Assembly (NCBI RefSeq): GCF_016808335.1 | Contig: NC_053141.1 | Span: forward strand, 29,751,249-29,815,248 | From: Panicum virgatum | Lineage: Eukaryota; Streptophyta; Magnoliopsida; Poales; Poaceae | Length of the DNA: 64,000 bases | Direction: 5' to 3' | Shown: in pieces, positions 35,535 to 45,574 of the stretch | Layout: every line of letters begins with the position of its first letter | Numbering within the stretch: position 1 is the first letter of the stretch | Notes under the pieces: generated by a model | The model's input: the letters and a program-made list of their open reading frames with translations, nothing else | Told to the model about the DNA's origin: nothing | Databases searched by the model: none | Made by a program: the position numbers and the translations under genes

Positions 35535-36203
35535 TGTTATCACCATAAATTAACAGGCTTAATTTATGGGCCGAAAGCAAGTTGGGCTTAAAGCAGAAGA
35601 TTAAGAAGGCTTGTAAATCGGCTCCTGCGTGAGCATTTGGGCCACATGGGCCATGTATCTTTAGATTTAGTTCAAGATTAGAGATAGAATCCGATCGGGA
35701 CAAGATTAGTTTAGATTGTTTCCCAAGTCTCCGGACTATAAATATGTACCTTATGTTATTCATGGAGAAGAGCGTCGTCACGTCTCGCAAACAACTCTCG
35801 GCGCATCGCCACCCCTAATCTTAGGGTTTCATCCAAGCGCCATGCTGCCCTGATCGCGTCTTGCGATCAGGGCAGCGTTGTTCTAGCTTTTACCTTGGCA
35901 TTACTCGTACTGAAGCGTTTTTTATGGGCTCTTTAAAGCCGATGCAAGAGTCGTCCCGAGGAGCCGACTACGGCTCGGACTTATGTTTCCACGTGTTTGT
36001 GTATGCAGGCAGATCGTTGCAAGCACGTTCGCACCTTCCTAATCGGGTATAGGTCAGGTGGCACGCCCTACGTCTTCATAAGCCGGGGCGTGTGCTGGAA
36101 TTGCTGGCCGTCGATAAGGGAGCAGTGCCTGCCAGCGCCCCGGCAACCTCCCGGCTCTTCGTGTTGCCTGTCGCTGCTCGCCGGTGAGTTTCGACCGACA
36201 ACA
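35535..36203 (+). repeat. Element B 5' LTR, internally deleted
   Basis: 669 bp, starting TGTTATC and ending CGACAACA. TATAAATA lies at 35737-35744. A perfect inverted repeat (14-bp arms, 5-nt loop) lies at 35844-35876. Compared with the 3' LTR it lacks about 540 bp after TTTTTTATGG (about 35925), equivalent to about 47152-47690. Confidence 0.93.
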
Positions 36204-36208
36204 CATTC

Positions 36209-36226
36209 TGGCACGCCCGGTGGGAC
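36209..36226 (+). other. Primer binding site of element B
   Basis: TGGCACGCCCGGTGGGAC begins five bases after the 5' LTR. This sequence is common at this place in grass gypsy elements. The tRNA is not assigned here. Confidence 0.75.
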
Positions 36227-36255
36227 CTTCATCAACAACAACGCCCACCGCAGAG

Positions 36256-37134
36256 ATGACAGGAGCACAGGACCAAGCATCGGTTTCGCCGGTCACCAAG
36301 CCTGTCACGTATGAAGAGCTGACTCTGGAACATAAGCAAAAATACGATGAGGTCAAAGCTCAGTTCGAAGCCGATCTCATCGGCTCTTTTGAGAGGACCC
36401 GTAACCAAGGCATCAGGTGGAATGGGTTCTCACCAGAGGGCGCGCTCGACAACGTTGATCTGTCTGTGCCATCGGAGGAGCGCACCAGAGCCCTACGCCA
36501 GGAGATGAACTATATGGTGGCTCACGCGCTCCATCGGCACTCAGAAAGCCTGGTGAACGAGCTTGAGCGCGTGGCACATCACGTTGTCCAGGAGGTAATC
36601 AAGAACCAGTACTTCCCATCGGGACCAACTCTGGGGAGTCACAGGGGGGAAGCTGCACTGCAATCTAGGCCGCCAGTGTCCTACTCGCTCGCGGCAGCAG
36701 GACAGCAGAGTTCGCCGATCTATGTCGTCCACAAGATCGGCGGTGGTCCTGGAGAAGGACAGTTCCTGACCGAGCCACCCAAGGAGATCCCGCATGGCTA
36801 CACGTGTGCATACATTCCTGACAGCGTCAATTCAATACGCTCGGTGCAGTTGGTAAACCCAGGAGCTTCTGGAGCAGATGCAGAGAAACAGGCATGGCTG
36901 GCAAAGTATGCTACCGGGCCGAGTGCTGAGCCCTCGGCCCCAGGAGTTCTTAGTGTGGAGCAGGTCAGTGCAATATTGAGGGATCAGTTCGGCATCCTGC
37001 CCAAGAGAAAGGCGATCGACTATTCTAAGCCGTATCCAAGTGATTACGACTTGATCCCGTTGCCACCCAAGTATCGGCTCCCGGAGTTCACCAAGTTCAG
37101 CGGGCAGAAGGGGCCAGCTCTATCGAGCATGTGA
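36256..37134 (+). pseudogene. Element B gag, N-terminal part
   Basis: The ATG at 36256 is the first after the primer binding site; the upstream in-frame ATG at 36184 lies within the LTR. Residues include an acidic/basic N-terminus (LEHKQKYDEVKAQFEADLIG), NQGIRWNGFSPEGALDNV, then SEPSAPGVLSVEQVSAILRD and YPSDYDLIPLPPKYRLPEFT, the beginning of the gag domain. A one-base insertion near 37110 (in the G run after GGGCAGAA) breaks the frame. Confidence 0.85.
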
Positions 37135-38032
37135 GCCGATACGAAACGTAGCTTGGGATGATCTCAGTATCGGATCCTCTGAGGGTCCGTTTCTTCTCCC
37201 AGTCTCTCACAGGTTCAGCTTTTGGATGGTACACATCACTACCGCCAGATTCGATCCAGACTTGGAGGCAGTTGGAAGATCAGTTTCACACCCAGTATCA
37301 TTCAGAGGCTGCTGAAGCTGGGATTGCCGACCTCGCTCAAGTCAGGCAGAAGCGTGGGGAAACTGTCTCAGAGTATGTGCAATGCTTCAGAGAAGTCAAG
37401 AACCATTGCTACTCATCGCGTATCACAGAGAAGGAGGCAGTCGATTTGGCTGTCCTGGGACTCGCTAAGCCGATCAAGGATCTGGCTTTTCAGTTGGAAT
37501 TCACCACTCTGGCTCACATGGTGCAGAACCTTACGGCATATGAACACTACCACCCTGATCTGTACCAAGAAAAATTCAAGCGCCATGTAAACATGGCCCA
37601 AGCAGGTGATTCCGATGATTCTGGCGAGGAACAGGAAGTGGCTGTGGCAGAATGGACTCGGGGGGGGCAAACCCCGTCCCGTGCAAATGGGTCAAACAGC
37701 AGGGGCTTGTGAAGGGCTTCGACTTCGACGTGGCCAAAGCAGAGCAGATATTTGATCTACTGCTTAAGGAAAAACAGTTGAAGCTCCCAGAGAATCACAA
37801 GCTGCCAACCCCACAAGAGTTGCAGGGGAGGCCGTACTGTAAATGGCATCACTCATTCACTCATGCCACAGGTGAATGCAAGGAGCTGCGTCGTCAGATC
37901 CAATCGGCTATCGAGCAGGGCCGATTAATTCTGGTCCAACACACAATGAAAGTGGACAGTCAACCGTTCCCACAAGCTAACGTGGTGGAGTTGTCAGATT
38001 TTGGATCCGAGGGCCAGAATTTGGTATTCTAG
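37135..38032 (+). pseudogene. Element B gag, C-terminal part
   Basis: It continues the gag domain: EHVSRYET, a TAG at about 37149, then DPLRVRFFSQSLTGSAFGWY, WRQLEDQFHTQYHSEAAEAG and RQKRGETVSEYVQCFREVKN up to 37712. A second frameshift in a G run near 37660-37670 leads to GFDFDVAKAEQIFDLLLKEK and CKWHHSFTHATGEC, a Cys/His-rich segment. It ends at TAG 38030. Confidence 0.85.
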
Positions 38033-38038
38033 ATCAAC

Positions 38039-38830
38039 ATGGCGGGACCCATGCGCCGCCGTGACGAACAGAGGAGAGAGGCCATTTTTGGCAAACGGCC
38101 ACAGGATGAACACGAACTAGAACAGCAACATGTGACTGAAGAGCAAGTGCGTCACATCCGCAACCAGCTTCCAGCTTCTAATCGGCTTCTGGAAAAGCAC
38201 CAGTACCAGTACAAGTTGCGCCGCCGATACGAATCGGAAGAAGAGGAGTACGAGCACCGCACAGGAAGGACGCTCGGGAGACGCCAGGCTATACGCGACC
38301 ACTGGCATTGCCCGTTCTTCAGGTACTGTTGGAATTCCAACATGAGCCGATTCCCTACTATAGATGATTGCTTGGAGTGCAGGCCTCAGGAACACCAGCA
38401 GGGCGAGACATCAGTGTTCCAGCACTTAGGGCCCAGAACACGCCACGATGACCGTGTGAGGCGGCCATCCAGGGATGATCTCGAGCCAGAAGAGGAAGAC
38501 AAGTACCACCGCCCGCGATGGTGTCCTGACAGGCTCAGCCAATCACAGAAGCGCAGAGTGCAGTGCCAGCGCAATCTCAAAGAAGCGGAAGCAAAGTACC
38601 TCGACGTGCTGAGGAAGGCGCGTCCGGATCTCGCGGAGCAAGTCAGGCGACCGCAAAGGGAGGAGAGGCGCCCTCCAAGAAAAGAGTGGCGCCCCAAGCT
38701 TGTGGACATGAACGCCTGGGATGCGGAAGGGCAAGAGCCGATCTTAGGGATCGTGCTGGAAGATTGTGATCGGAACGAAGCGACAAAAAATGGGATGAGG
38801 CTGGTCTTATCCACTGGCCTCACAGAGTAG
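38039..38830 (+). CDS. Element B gag-pol linker protein region with Cys motif
   Basis: 264 codons, very rich in Arg/Glu/Gln. WHCPFFRYC followed about 17 residues later by DCLEC forms a possible zinc site. The end reads EPILGIVLEDCDRNEATKNG. In autonomous Tat relatives an aspartic protease is expected between this region and RT; I see none. The frame is intact but functions only as part of gag-pol. Confidence 0.7.
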   Translation: MAGPMRRRDEQRREAIFGKRPQDEHELEQQHVTEEQVRHIRNQLPASNRLLEKHQYQYKLRRRYESEEEEYEHRTGRTLGRRQAIRDHWHCPFFRYCWNSNMSRFPTIDDCLECRPQEHQQGETSVFQHLGPRTRHDDRVRRPSRDDLEPEEEDKYHRPRWCPDRLSQSQKRRVQCQRNLKEAEAKYLDVLRKARPDLAEQVRRPQREERRPPRKEWRPKLVDMNAWDAEGQEPILGIVLEDCDRNEATKNGMRLVLSTGLTE

Positions 38831-38898
38831 ACACATCCTAGCAAGCTACGGAATCCAGCAAGGTTAGAGAGGCTAGTCCCAGTGACCGGCCCCAAAAA

Positions 38899-39822
38899 AT
38901 GAGTAATATGTATTTGGGGTTACAATTGTCACATCGTGTACAAACAATGGCCTTTGCTGAGCATTCAGTTCTGAATGATAATGGAAATGTGGGAGCGGCC
39001 AGCCCATGCGGTTGGCCGGAAAATTTTTCTTGTCATCTACCTGTGTTTGCTGTCGATGTCAATCTTTCAGACGGTGGCAAGCTAGGTTATGGGTTTACGT
39101 CTGCTGACGATTTGGAGGAAGTCGATATCGGTCCCGGGGATAAGCCGCGACCGACATTTATCAGCAAAAAGTTAGACCCGATCTTGCGTGAGCAAATGAT
39201 AGCACTGTTGAAGGAGTACCGGGACTGTTTTGCATGGGATTATACTGAGATGTCTGGTCTAGATAGAAATATCGTCGAGCATCGGCTCCCACTCAAGAAG
39301 GGATTTCGGCCGTTTCAGCAACCAGCGCGGCAGATGAAGGCCGAAGTCCTAGAGGAGGTTAAGAAGGAGGTGCAAAAGATGCTGGACGCAGGATTCATCA
39401 GGCCATATCGGTATACAGAGTGGATCTCCAGCATGGTCCCCATACAAAAGAAGGATGGCCGATGGCGAGTCTGCGTGGATTTCAGGGACCTCAACAGAGC
39501 AACGCCAAAAGATGAGTATCCGATGCCTGTTGCAGAAACATTGATCAATGCAGCAGCTGGCCATAAGATGATGAGCTTTATGGACGGTAATGTCGGCTAC
39601 AATCAGATTTTCATGGCCCCAGAAGATGTACACAAGACCGCGTTCAGAGTACCAGGTGCAGTCGGGTTGTTCGAGTACTTGGATATGACTTTTGGATTGA
39701 AAAATGCCGGTGCAACGTACCAATGTGCCATGAATTACATTTTTCATGATCTCATCGGCAAACTGGTAGAAATTTATATTGATAATGTCGTGGTCAAATC
39801 CAAATCAGCTGGGGGCATCTAG
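38899..39822 (+). pseudogene. Element B reverse transcriptase with YIDN active site
   Basis: 308 codons. RT landmarks: GDKPRPTFISKKLDPILREQ, MSGLDRNIVEHRLPLKKGFR, YTEWISSMVPIQKKDGRWRV, DFRDLNRATPKDEYPMP, SFMDGNVGYNQIFMAPEDV and MTFGLKNAGATYQCAMN. The catalytic box at 39775-39786 reads YIDN (GAT AAT) instead of YIDD, so the second metal-binding aspartate is lost. A frameshift near 39815 ends the frame. On family knowledge this change should abolish polymerisation. Confidence 0.93.
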
Positions 39823-40524
39823 AAGATTTGCGTCAGGTCTTGGAGCGGACTCGGAAGTTTGGGCTCAAAATGAACCCAAAGAAATGTGCCTTTGGCGTAT
39901 CGGCCGGTCAATTTTTGGGATTCCTGGTGCCTGAAGAGTGAAGAAGCTGTGAATATGATGAAGCCGCCTACCACGAAGAAGGAGTTGCAGAAGCTCATCG
40001 GTAAAATTAACTTTGTTAGACGATTTATTTCTAATCTGTCTGGACGCATCGAACCGTTCATGGGTTTAGTGAAGATCAAATCCGATGATGAGTTTCGCTG
40101 GGGGGCAGAACAGCAGCAAGCTTTCGACGAAATCAAAGAATATTTCTCAAAGCCTCTAGTGTTAGTTCCTCCTCAGCAAGATAGGCCGTTCTATGTGTAC
40201 CTATCCGTGGGTGACACTTCCATTGCTTCGGTGATAATCCAGAAGCACGACGGCCAAGAGAGGGTAGTCTTCTACCTCAGCAGGCGCATGTTAGATGCCG
40301 AGACCAGGTATCCTGAAATCGAGAAGCTTTGCCTTTACTTATTCTTTACATGTACAAAGATTCATCATATTTTGCTCTCGGCGGAAACAATTGTCATATG
40401 CAAATCGGATGTCATAAAACACATGCTGTCGGCTCCTGTTCTGAAAGGCCAGCTTGGAAAATGGATGTTTGCTTTGTCAGAGTTCGATATTCGATATCAG
40501 CTCGCAAAAGCAGTCAAAGGATAG
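39823..40524 (+). pseudogene. Element B RT thumb and first RNase H
   Basis: Pieces in shifted frames: KFGLKMNPKKCAFGV (39855-39900), then a deletion/frameshift near 39945, followed by TKKELQKLIGKINFVRRFIS, LVLVPPQQDRPFYVYLSVGD, RVVFYLSRRMLDAETRYPEI and LSEFDIRYQLAKAVKG. This is the RT thumb and Ty3-type RNase H region. It ends at TAG 40522. Confidence 0.9.
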
Positions 40525-40593
40525 GCACTGGCGGATCTTGTTGCAGACAGGATCAGTACTGATATTGTTGCACTATTTATTCGTGCTTGGGCT

Positions 40594-41121
40594 ATGTTCT
40601 TTGACGGATCGGCTTGTGACGATGGCTGTGGTGTGGGAATTCTGTTGGTGTCGCCTCGAGGGGCGACTTACTCCTTTTCCATCAGGATGACTGCCGCATG
40701 CACCAATAATTTGGTAGAGTATGAAGCCGTTCGCAAAGGGATGGAACTGCTCCTCGAAACTAGTGCAGAAGCGGTGGAAATATTTGGAGATTCGAAGCTG
40801 GTGATTTCTCAGCTCACGGAAGAATATAGATGTGAGAGCGAGGCTCTTTTTCCAATATGGATGCAGTGCTGTGAGTTGATGTCACGATTCAGGTATATCA
40901 ATTTCCACTGGATACGCAGGACTCTGAACAGTGAAGCCAAAGATTTGGCACAGATGGCTTCCGGGTACAAGGAAACAGCCGATGGAGTCGATGTGGAGAT
41001 TCAGTTTCTAGAACCTGGAGACTGGAGAGCCGATATCTTCAATTATTTGAAGGATTCGGCTCGGGGGGGCACCCAGAAGGATAAGACTCAAGGCTATGAA
41101 GTATGTTCTGATAAGGGATGA
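40594..41121 (+). pseudogene. Element B second RNase H domain (Tat-type)
   Basis: MFFDGSACDDGCGVGILLVS, NNLVEYEAVRKGMELL and FGDSKLVISQL give the D-E-D pattern of the extra bacterial/archaeal-like RNase H of Tat elements. After ASGYKETADGV it runs into the linker to integrase (EPGDWRADIFNYLKDSA). The frame changes in a G run near 41065 and the integrase continues in an overlapping frame. Confidence 0.88.
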
Positions 41122-41995
41122 TATGTTCTACAGAACCTTGGAAGGACTACTGCTTAAATGTCTGGGACCTTCAGAGTCAAATCGGCTCTTGCATGAGGTT
41201 CACGAGGGAACCTGCGGTACTCATCAATCAGCTCATAAGATGAAGTGCCTGATTAGGCGATCAGGTTATTACTGGCCCACTATGCTTGAAGATTGCTTTA
41301 AATATTACAAGGGATGTCAGGCATGTCAGAGGTTTGGCAAAATTCAGATAGTGCCAGCATCAGTAATGAATCCTATCATCAAACCGTGGCCATTCAGAGG
41401 TTGGGCCATGGACATGATTGGTCAGATCAACCCATCATCTAGCAAAGGTCACCAGTGGGTCTTAGCTGCTACAGATTATTTCACAAAGTGGGTGGAGGCA
41501 GTGCCCATGAGATCAGTAGCGTCAAGAGATGTGATCAGCTTTGTCAAAGAGCACATCATTCATAGATTTGGGATTCCTCAAACTATTACAACCGATAGAG
41601 GATTGGTCTTTATATCAGAGGAATTTAGGAAGTTCGCCGATGACATGGGATTTAAGCTGATCAGATCATCTCCATATTATGCCCAGGCTAATGGACAAGC
41701 TGAAGCATCCAACCAGAGCCTTATCAAGTTGATCAAAAGAAAGATCGATGAATATCTTAGGCGCTGGCATGAGGTGTTGTCAGAAGCTTTGTGGGCATAT
41801 TGTATTTCATGTCATGGGTCCACCAAGACATCGCCGTACCATTTGATCTACGGCCAAGATGCTGTTTTACCATGGGAAATTACAGCTGGATCAAGGCGTG
41901 TCGAGTTCCAGAACGATTTGACAACCGAACAGTATGCAGCCTTGATGAATGACAAAGTGGAGGACTTGACAGAGCTAAGACTTTGGTCATTGTAA
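41096..41995 (+). CDS. Element B integrase, zinc and catalytic domains
   Basis: 300 codons. Zinc region: H..H in LHEVHEGTCGTHQSAHKMKC and CQACQ. Catalytic core: WAMDMIGQINPSSSKG, TTDRGLVFISEEF and NGQAEASNQSLIKLIKRKID give the D-D-E triad, intact. The C-terminal part continues in-frame to LRLWSL and a stop at 41993, then the integrase tail follows after one stop. Confidence 0.92.
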   Translation: MKYVLIRDDMFYRTLEGLLLKCLGPSESNRLLHEVHEGTCGTHQSAHKMKCLIRRSGYYWPTMLEDCFKYYKGCQACQRFGKIQIVPASVMNPIIKPWPFRGWAMDMIGQINPSSSKGHQWVLAATDYFTKWVEAVPMRSVASRDVISFVKEHIIHRFGIPQTITTDRGLVFISEEFRKFADDMGFKLIRSSPYYAQANGQAEASNQSLIKLIKRKIDEYLRRWHEVLSEALWAYCISCHGSTKTSPYHLIYGQDAVLPWEITAGSRRVEFQNDLTTEQYAALMNDKVEDLTELRLWSL

Positions 41996-42280
41996 AAGAT
42001 TAAGGAAAACAAGGCTAAAGTTGCTCGTGCGTACAATAAGAAGGTCAAGCCAAAGAATTTCCAGGTTGGAGACTTGGTTTGGGAGGCAGTTTTGCCATTG
42101 GGAACTAAAGGTAAAAAGTATGGTAAGTGGTCTCCAACTTGGCACGGGCCGTACAAGGTTGATCAGGTTTTGCCCGGAAATGCCTACATGCTTGAGGAGT
42201 TGGATGGCGTCAAGTTTCCTGTTGCTTTCAATGGTCAACACCTCAAGAAGTATTTCCCGAGCATGTGGGAAAGCGAGTAA
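41996..42280 (+). pseudogene. Element B integrase C-terminal tail
   Basis: The frame reads KENKAKVARAYNKKVKPKNF, QVGDLVWEAVLPLG, YGKWSPTWHGPYKVDQV and FNGQHLKKYFPSMWESE before a stop at 42280. This is the usual end of gypsy pol. It is separated from the integrase core only by a stop at 41993-41995. Confidence 0.85.
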
Positions 42281-42317
42281 CAAGAGCCGATGAGATCCAT
42301 CTGGCTGTACCGAGAAA

Positions 42318-42466
42318 GGCCAACACGTTGAGTTGGCCAGTAAAAAAAAGAAGGAAAAGGCCAACACATTGAGTTGGCCAGTAAAAAGAAAAAGGAAAGA
42401 GAAAGGCCAACACGTTGAGTTGGCCGGTAAAAAAAATGAATGAGAGGCCAACACGTTGAGTTGGCT
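42318..42466. repeat. Four tandem hairpin units between convergent genes of element B
   Basis: Units at 42318-42338, 42359-42379, 42405-42425 and 42446-42466. Each is GGCCAAC-ACGTTGA-GTTGGCC or a one- or two-base variant, with 7-bp arms and a 7-nt loop. They are separated by A/G-rich spacers of 20-25 bp (AGTAAAAA...). They lie 38 bp after the integrase stop and 117 bp before the stop of the antisense gene. Element A has no such array at its equivalent place. Confidence 0.95.
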
Positions 42467-42582
42467 AGTAAAGTACATATGAAAAGCAAGATAGCCGATG
42501 TGTAACCATCGACTTAAGGTGTTTTAGATGAGTACAAGTTTCAGGTTTAACATGCAACATCAAATGTTTCTGAATAGTCCTA

Positions 42583-45574
42583 CTAGTTCGGGAATTTCTC
42601 TATGGCATGGATGGCTTCTGCACGAACATCGTCAGCTCTTGCAATGATTTCTTCGTCATCCTTGTCATTGCCTGATATTGTTTGTCGACTCAACGTGCTT
42701 ACCTCTACAAACTCTGCCTCTATTTGTTCAGTCATTTCTTGGACTTCCTGCTTGGAGTTTGCGATTGAAGCTTTCTCCTCTTGGATTAGTCTTTGGGTAT
42801 TACAGACCTTTTCTTCAAGTTCCATCAGTTCCTTTTCCAAGAGGTTGAGTCGTCTTGTGTTCTCGGAGATATCAGCTTTAGCATCCAGAGTTGCTTTCTT
42901 TTGGTTGAGGGCTTTCCACTTTTGAGCTATGTCAGTTTTCAGAGAGACTTGAGAACGACGTGCTTCTATTCTTTGTTGAGCTGCCTTCACCTCTGCCCGA
43001 AAGAAAGGAAGATGGCCGGCTGGCCAAAGTTTGACTCGAAGTAATTCTGGAAGCCGGGTTTCTATCTGCTCAAGAATTCCTTTTATCTTGCTGGAATCAT
43101 CAACCAGAGCAGTGATCGGAGCAGATAGTAGATCCTTGATGAGATGAAGCTGATTTGCCAAATTAGCCGATTGCTGCAAAGATGGTGTTTCTGCTCCAGG
43201 GACAGTCAGACCCATTGATGCCAGATCAAAGGAAAGCAAACCTGAAATATCAAAGCTCTATGGACATATCTGAAGTTAGAGCAAGATGCATCTATGAAGC
43301 TATCGGCTGGTTCAGAATTGGTTCTCATAAAAGTCACCTGTTCTGAACAAGAAGTGATGATCGGTTCAGGTGTAGCTGATCCGGTTGGATTGGAGGTGAC
43401 AACAGGGGCTTCGACTGTGTTAGCCTGTTCATCATGTACATCCGTCAGAGTATTTGAAGTTTCAGTTGCTCTAGTGTCAGCTTCATGAACGATGACTTCG
43501 TGTTGTGCTGGGCTACTGGTTTAGAGGATGTCTTCAGCTGCGTCCTGGAAGTAGAACTACAGTCAACCAGAGTACATGTGTATGCAATAAAGAAGAAGTT
43601 TTAGAAAGATGAGTTACCTGGTTGGTGTTGGACTCTGATGGACTTGGGGAAGTTGGTGCTGGTTTCTTGATGATTCGCCTCGTGATCATCTTTCTTTTCT
43701 TGGTTAACACTCGGGGGGCAACAATTGCAGAAGCTTGTCTTCGTTTGGAAACCGACAGAAGTAAGTCTGGCTGAACAGTCATTATCACTTTCTTCATTGT
43801 TGGTGATCCTTTGCAGAAGAGTACATCAGGGGCAGTTGGAAGAAAGTGGAATGGCTCCCCGTTGCTGGTCATAGGTTCTGGACCATCTTGTTGCTGCCAA
43901 CAGAGTGAGCAGGATTAGTCAAGAGAAAGGGATAGAGGACTTAGAAGGAATAAAGTGCACAGATTCAGTACCTCTTCCTCGGAGATTACATATTCAGGAT
44001 CAATTTGCTGCAGTCGAGAACCTAGAGCTTTCCTGAATACATGTGTTTTCCACATTCCCCACCATGTGCTGAAGTCGATTGATGAGGAGGTGAAGGATAG
44101 ATCGGCTGGTATTGGAATGTGGAGATCATCAAACATGCTGTAGCATCTTGAACTGGTGAGGCCGTCAGGCAGATCGGCTCTACTCTCCACCAAGTGGTGA
44201 ATATGGAAGTGGGGAGGGACCTGTCCTAGGCCAAATTGCCGAGCTGTTATGACTGGTTGGTAAGCTTCGTAACCTGGCTTGATAATTCTATTAGAGGTGC
44301 TGATGCCAATGGGAAGGAAGCCAGGTCGGATCATTAAAGAGTATAGATGCCGAGTGTTGTTGTCATCGGCAAAATTATCCAGTCTAAAGGCAGTTGGATT
44401 CTCAAAGGATTCAGATTCAGTGGATGGGAAATACAGTGGATTGTCTAGTCCTTTGTAGAGGACTCTGAACCATTTTACTGCATCTGTCGGATTCAGTGTA
44501 CTGCCAGGAAGACTGAATAAAGCTTGGCCATAACTAGTACATCTAATTGGTTTGCCACTTTCATCAGGAAAGGAATTCTTGGTTAGGCTTTGGAAGTTGG
44601 GGATATGGTGCTGAAAGTACAGTTGTACCCACAACTGAATAAACCACCAAGGGCCTCCAGTTCTTAGTTTCTTTTAGTTAAGCAAGTTAGATGTCATCAA
44701 ATGGAGATATCTGTAGGTTTCTCCAAGAAAAAGTTTACCTAGGCTAGTGTGGTTGCCATGGGCCAGATGGTAGGCCAAGGGAAGATAATTCTTAGTTGGA
44801 GCTAAAGAAGAACCACAGAAGATGAAGTGTTCTAGCCAAAGATTTAAGAAGGCTGTGTGTTCCTTTTTCAGTCACTGGACTTTTTGTTTTCATGTGCTGG
44901 CTCATGTAAGTGCCCTAGTTTGTGCAGTTAACCTTGGAAGAAAGTTTAAAGGGGACTTCTGCCATTTTGTGGGCAGCAGGATTAAGAGATCCAATGTCAA
45001 GGCTAGTGATCATGGTGACATCTAGCAGAGTAATGGTCATGGGTCCATGACCAAAGAAGAAACAGTTCAGGGCATCAGACCAAAAGTAGCCGATGGTTTT
45101 CAGAAGGTTCTCGTCTTTGTCAAGGGGTAATAATGATAAGGTGAGTGCATCGGCTATGTTCAAGTCTTGCCACAAGGGCATATAAGTTTTTGCTACTCTG
45201 CTGTACCATGTAATCCAGCTCTCAGGGGGATTAGGCCAGGCTCTTAAGCAGTTGGCCCAGAGGTTCAAATCGATGTTTTGACTCACAAAAGGGATCCTAT
45301 TTGCTTCACAAGAGATTAAATCTATGGGGTTTTCATAGGTTCGTGGGCCAAGACAGAAAGATTTTGGGTTGGAAGGATGCGGCAGAAGAATGTCTGACAC
45401 CTGAAGTTCAGAAATTCAGAAGTATGCATATGGTGTCAGGTTTTAGAGTTTAATGTTTCAAAGGCTTGGTAAGCTGAAGAAAGTTAAAGGGATTGGGCTG
45501 AATGTTACCTTCAGGCCGCAGATTGCCGCATCATCGATTGCAGAATTTGTTGCCTGAGCTGCAGAGTCTGCCAT
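42583..45574 (-). pseudogene. Antisense spliced gene in element B: plant-mobile-domain-like plus coiled coil
   Basis: Proposed exons (transcript order): 45509-45574, 44933-45400, 43972-44896, 43618-43893, 43338-43544, 42583-43241, with GT-AG borders. Exon 1 reads MADSAAQATNSAIDDAAICG. Exon 2 has PRTYENPIDLISCEA, LRAWPNPPESWITWYSRVAK and FFFGHGPMTITLLDVTMI, characteristic of the aminotransferase-like plant mobile domain (PMD). Exon 3 continues it (TAFLNLWLEHFIFCGSSLAP, GETYRYLHLMTSNLLN, GGPWWFIQLW, TSNRIIKPGYEAYQPV). Exon 4 is Lys/Arg-rich (KKRKMITRRIIKKPAPTSP), a possible nuclear localisation signal. Exon 6 is a long coiled coil rich in Glu/Lys/Gln. Defects: one-base insertion near 44865, TAA at 44674-44676, TAA at 43521-43523, and a phase mismatch entering exon 6. 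Antisense accessory ORFs are known in Tat-lineage elements; function is unknown. Confidence 0.75.

Noticed and set aside
38386..38895. 169-codon minus-strand frame in element B
   Set aside because: Antisense shadow of the Arg/Glu-rich gag-pol linker. Ser/Leu/Arg-rich with no motif and no splice context.
42320..42478. The GGCCAAC hairpin array as a CRISPR array
   Set aside because: Plant nuclear retrotransposon context, spacers that are A/G-rich and similar to each other, and no cas genes.
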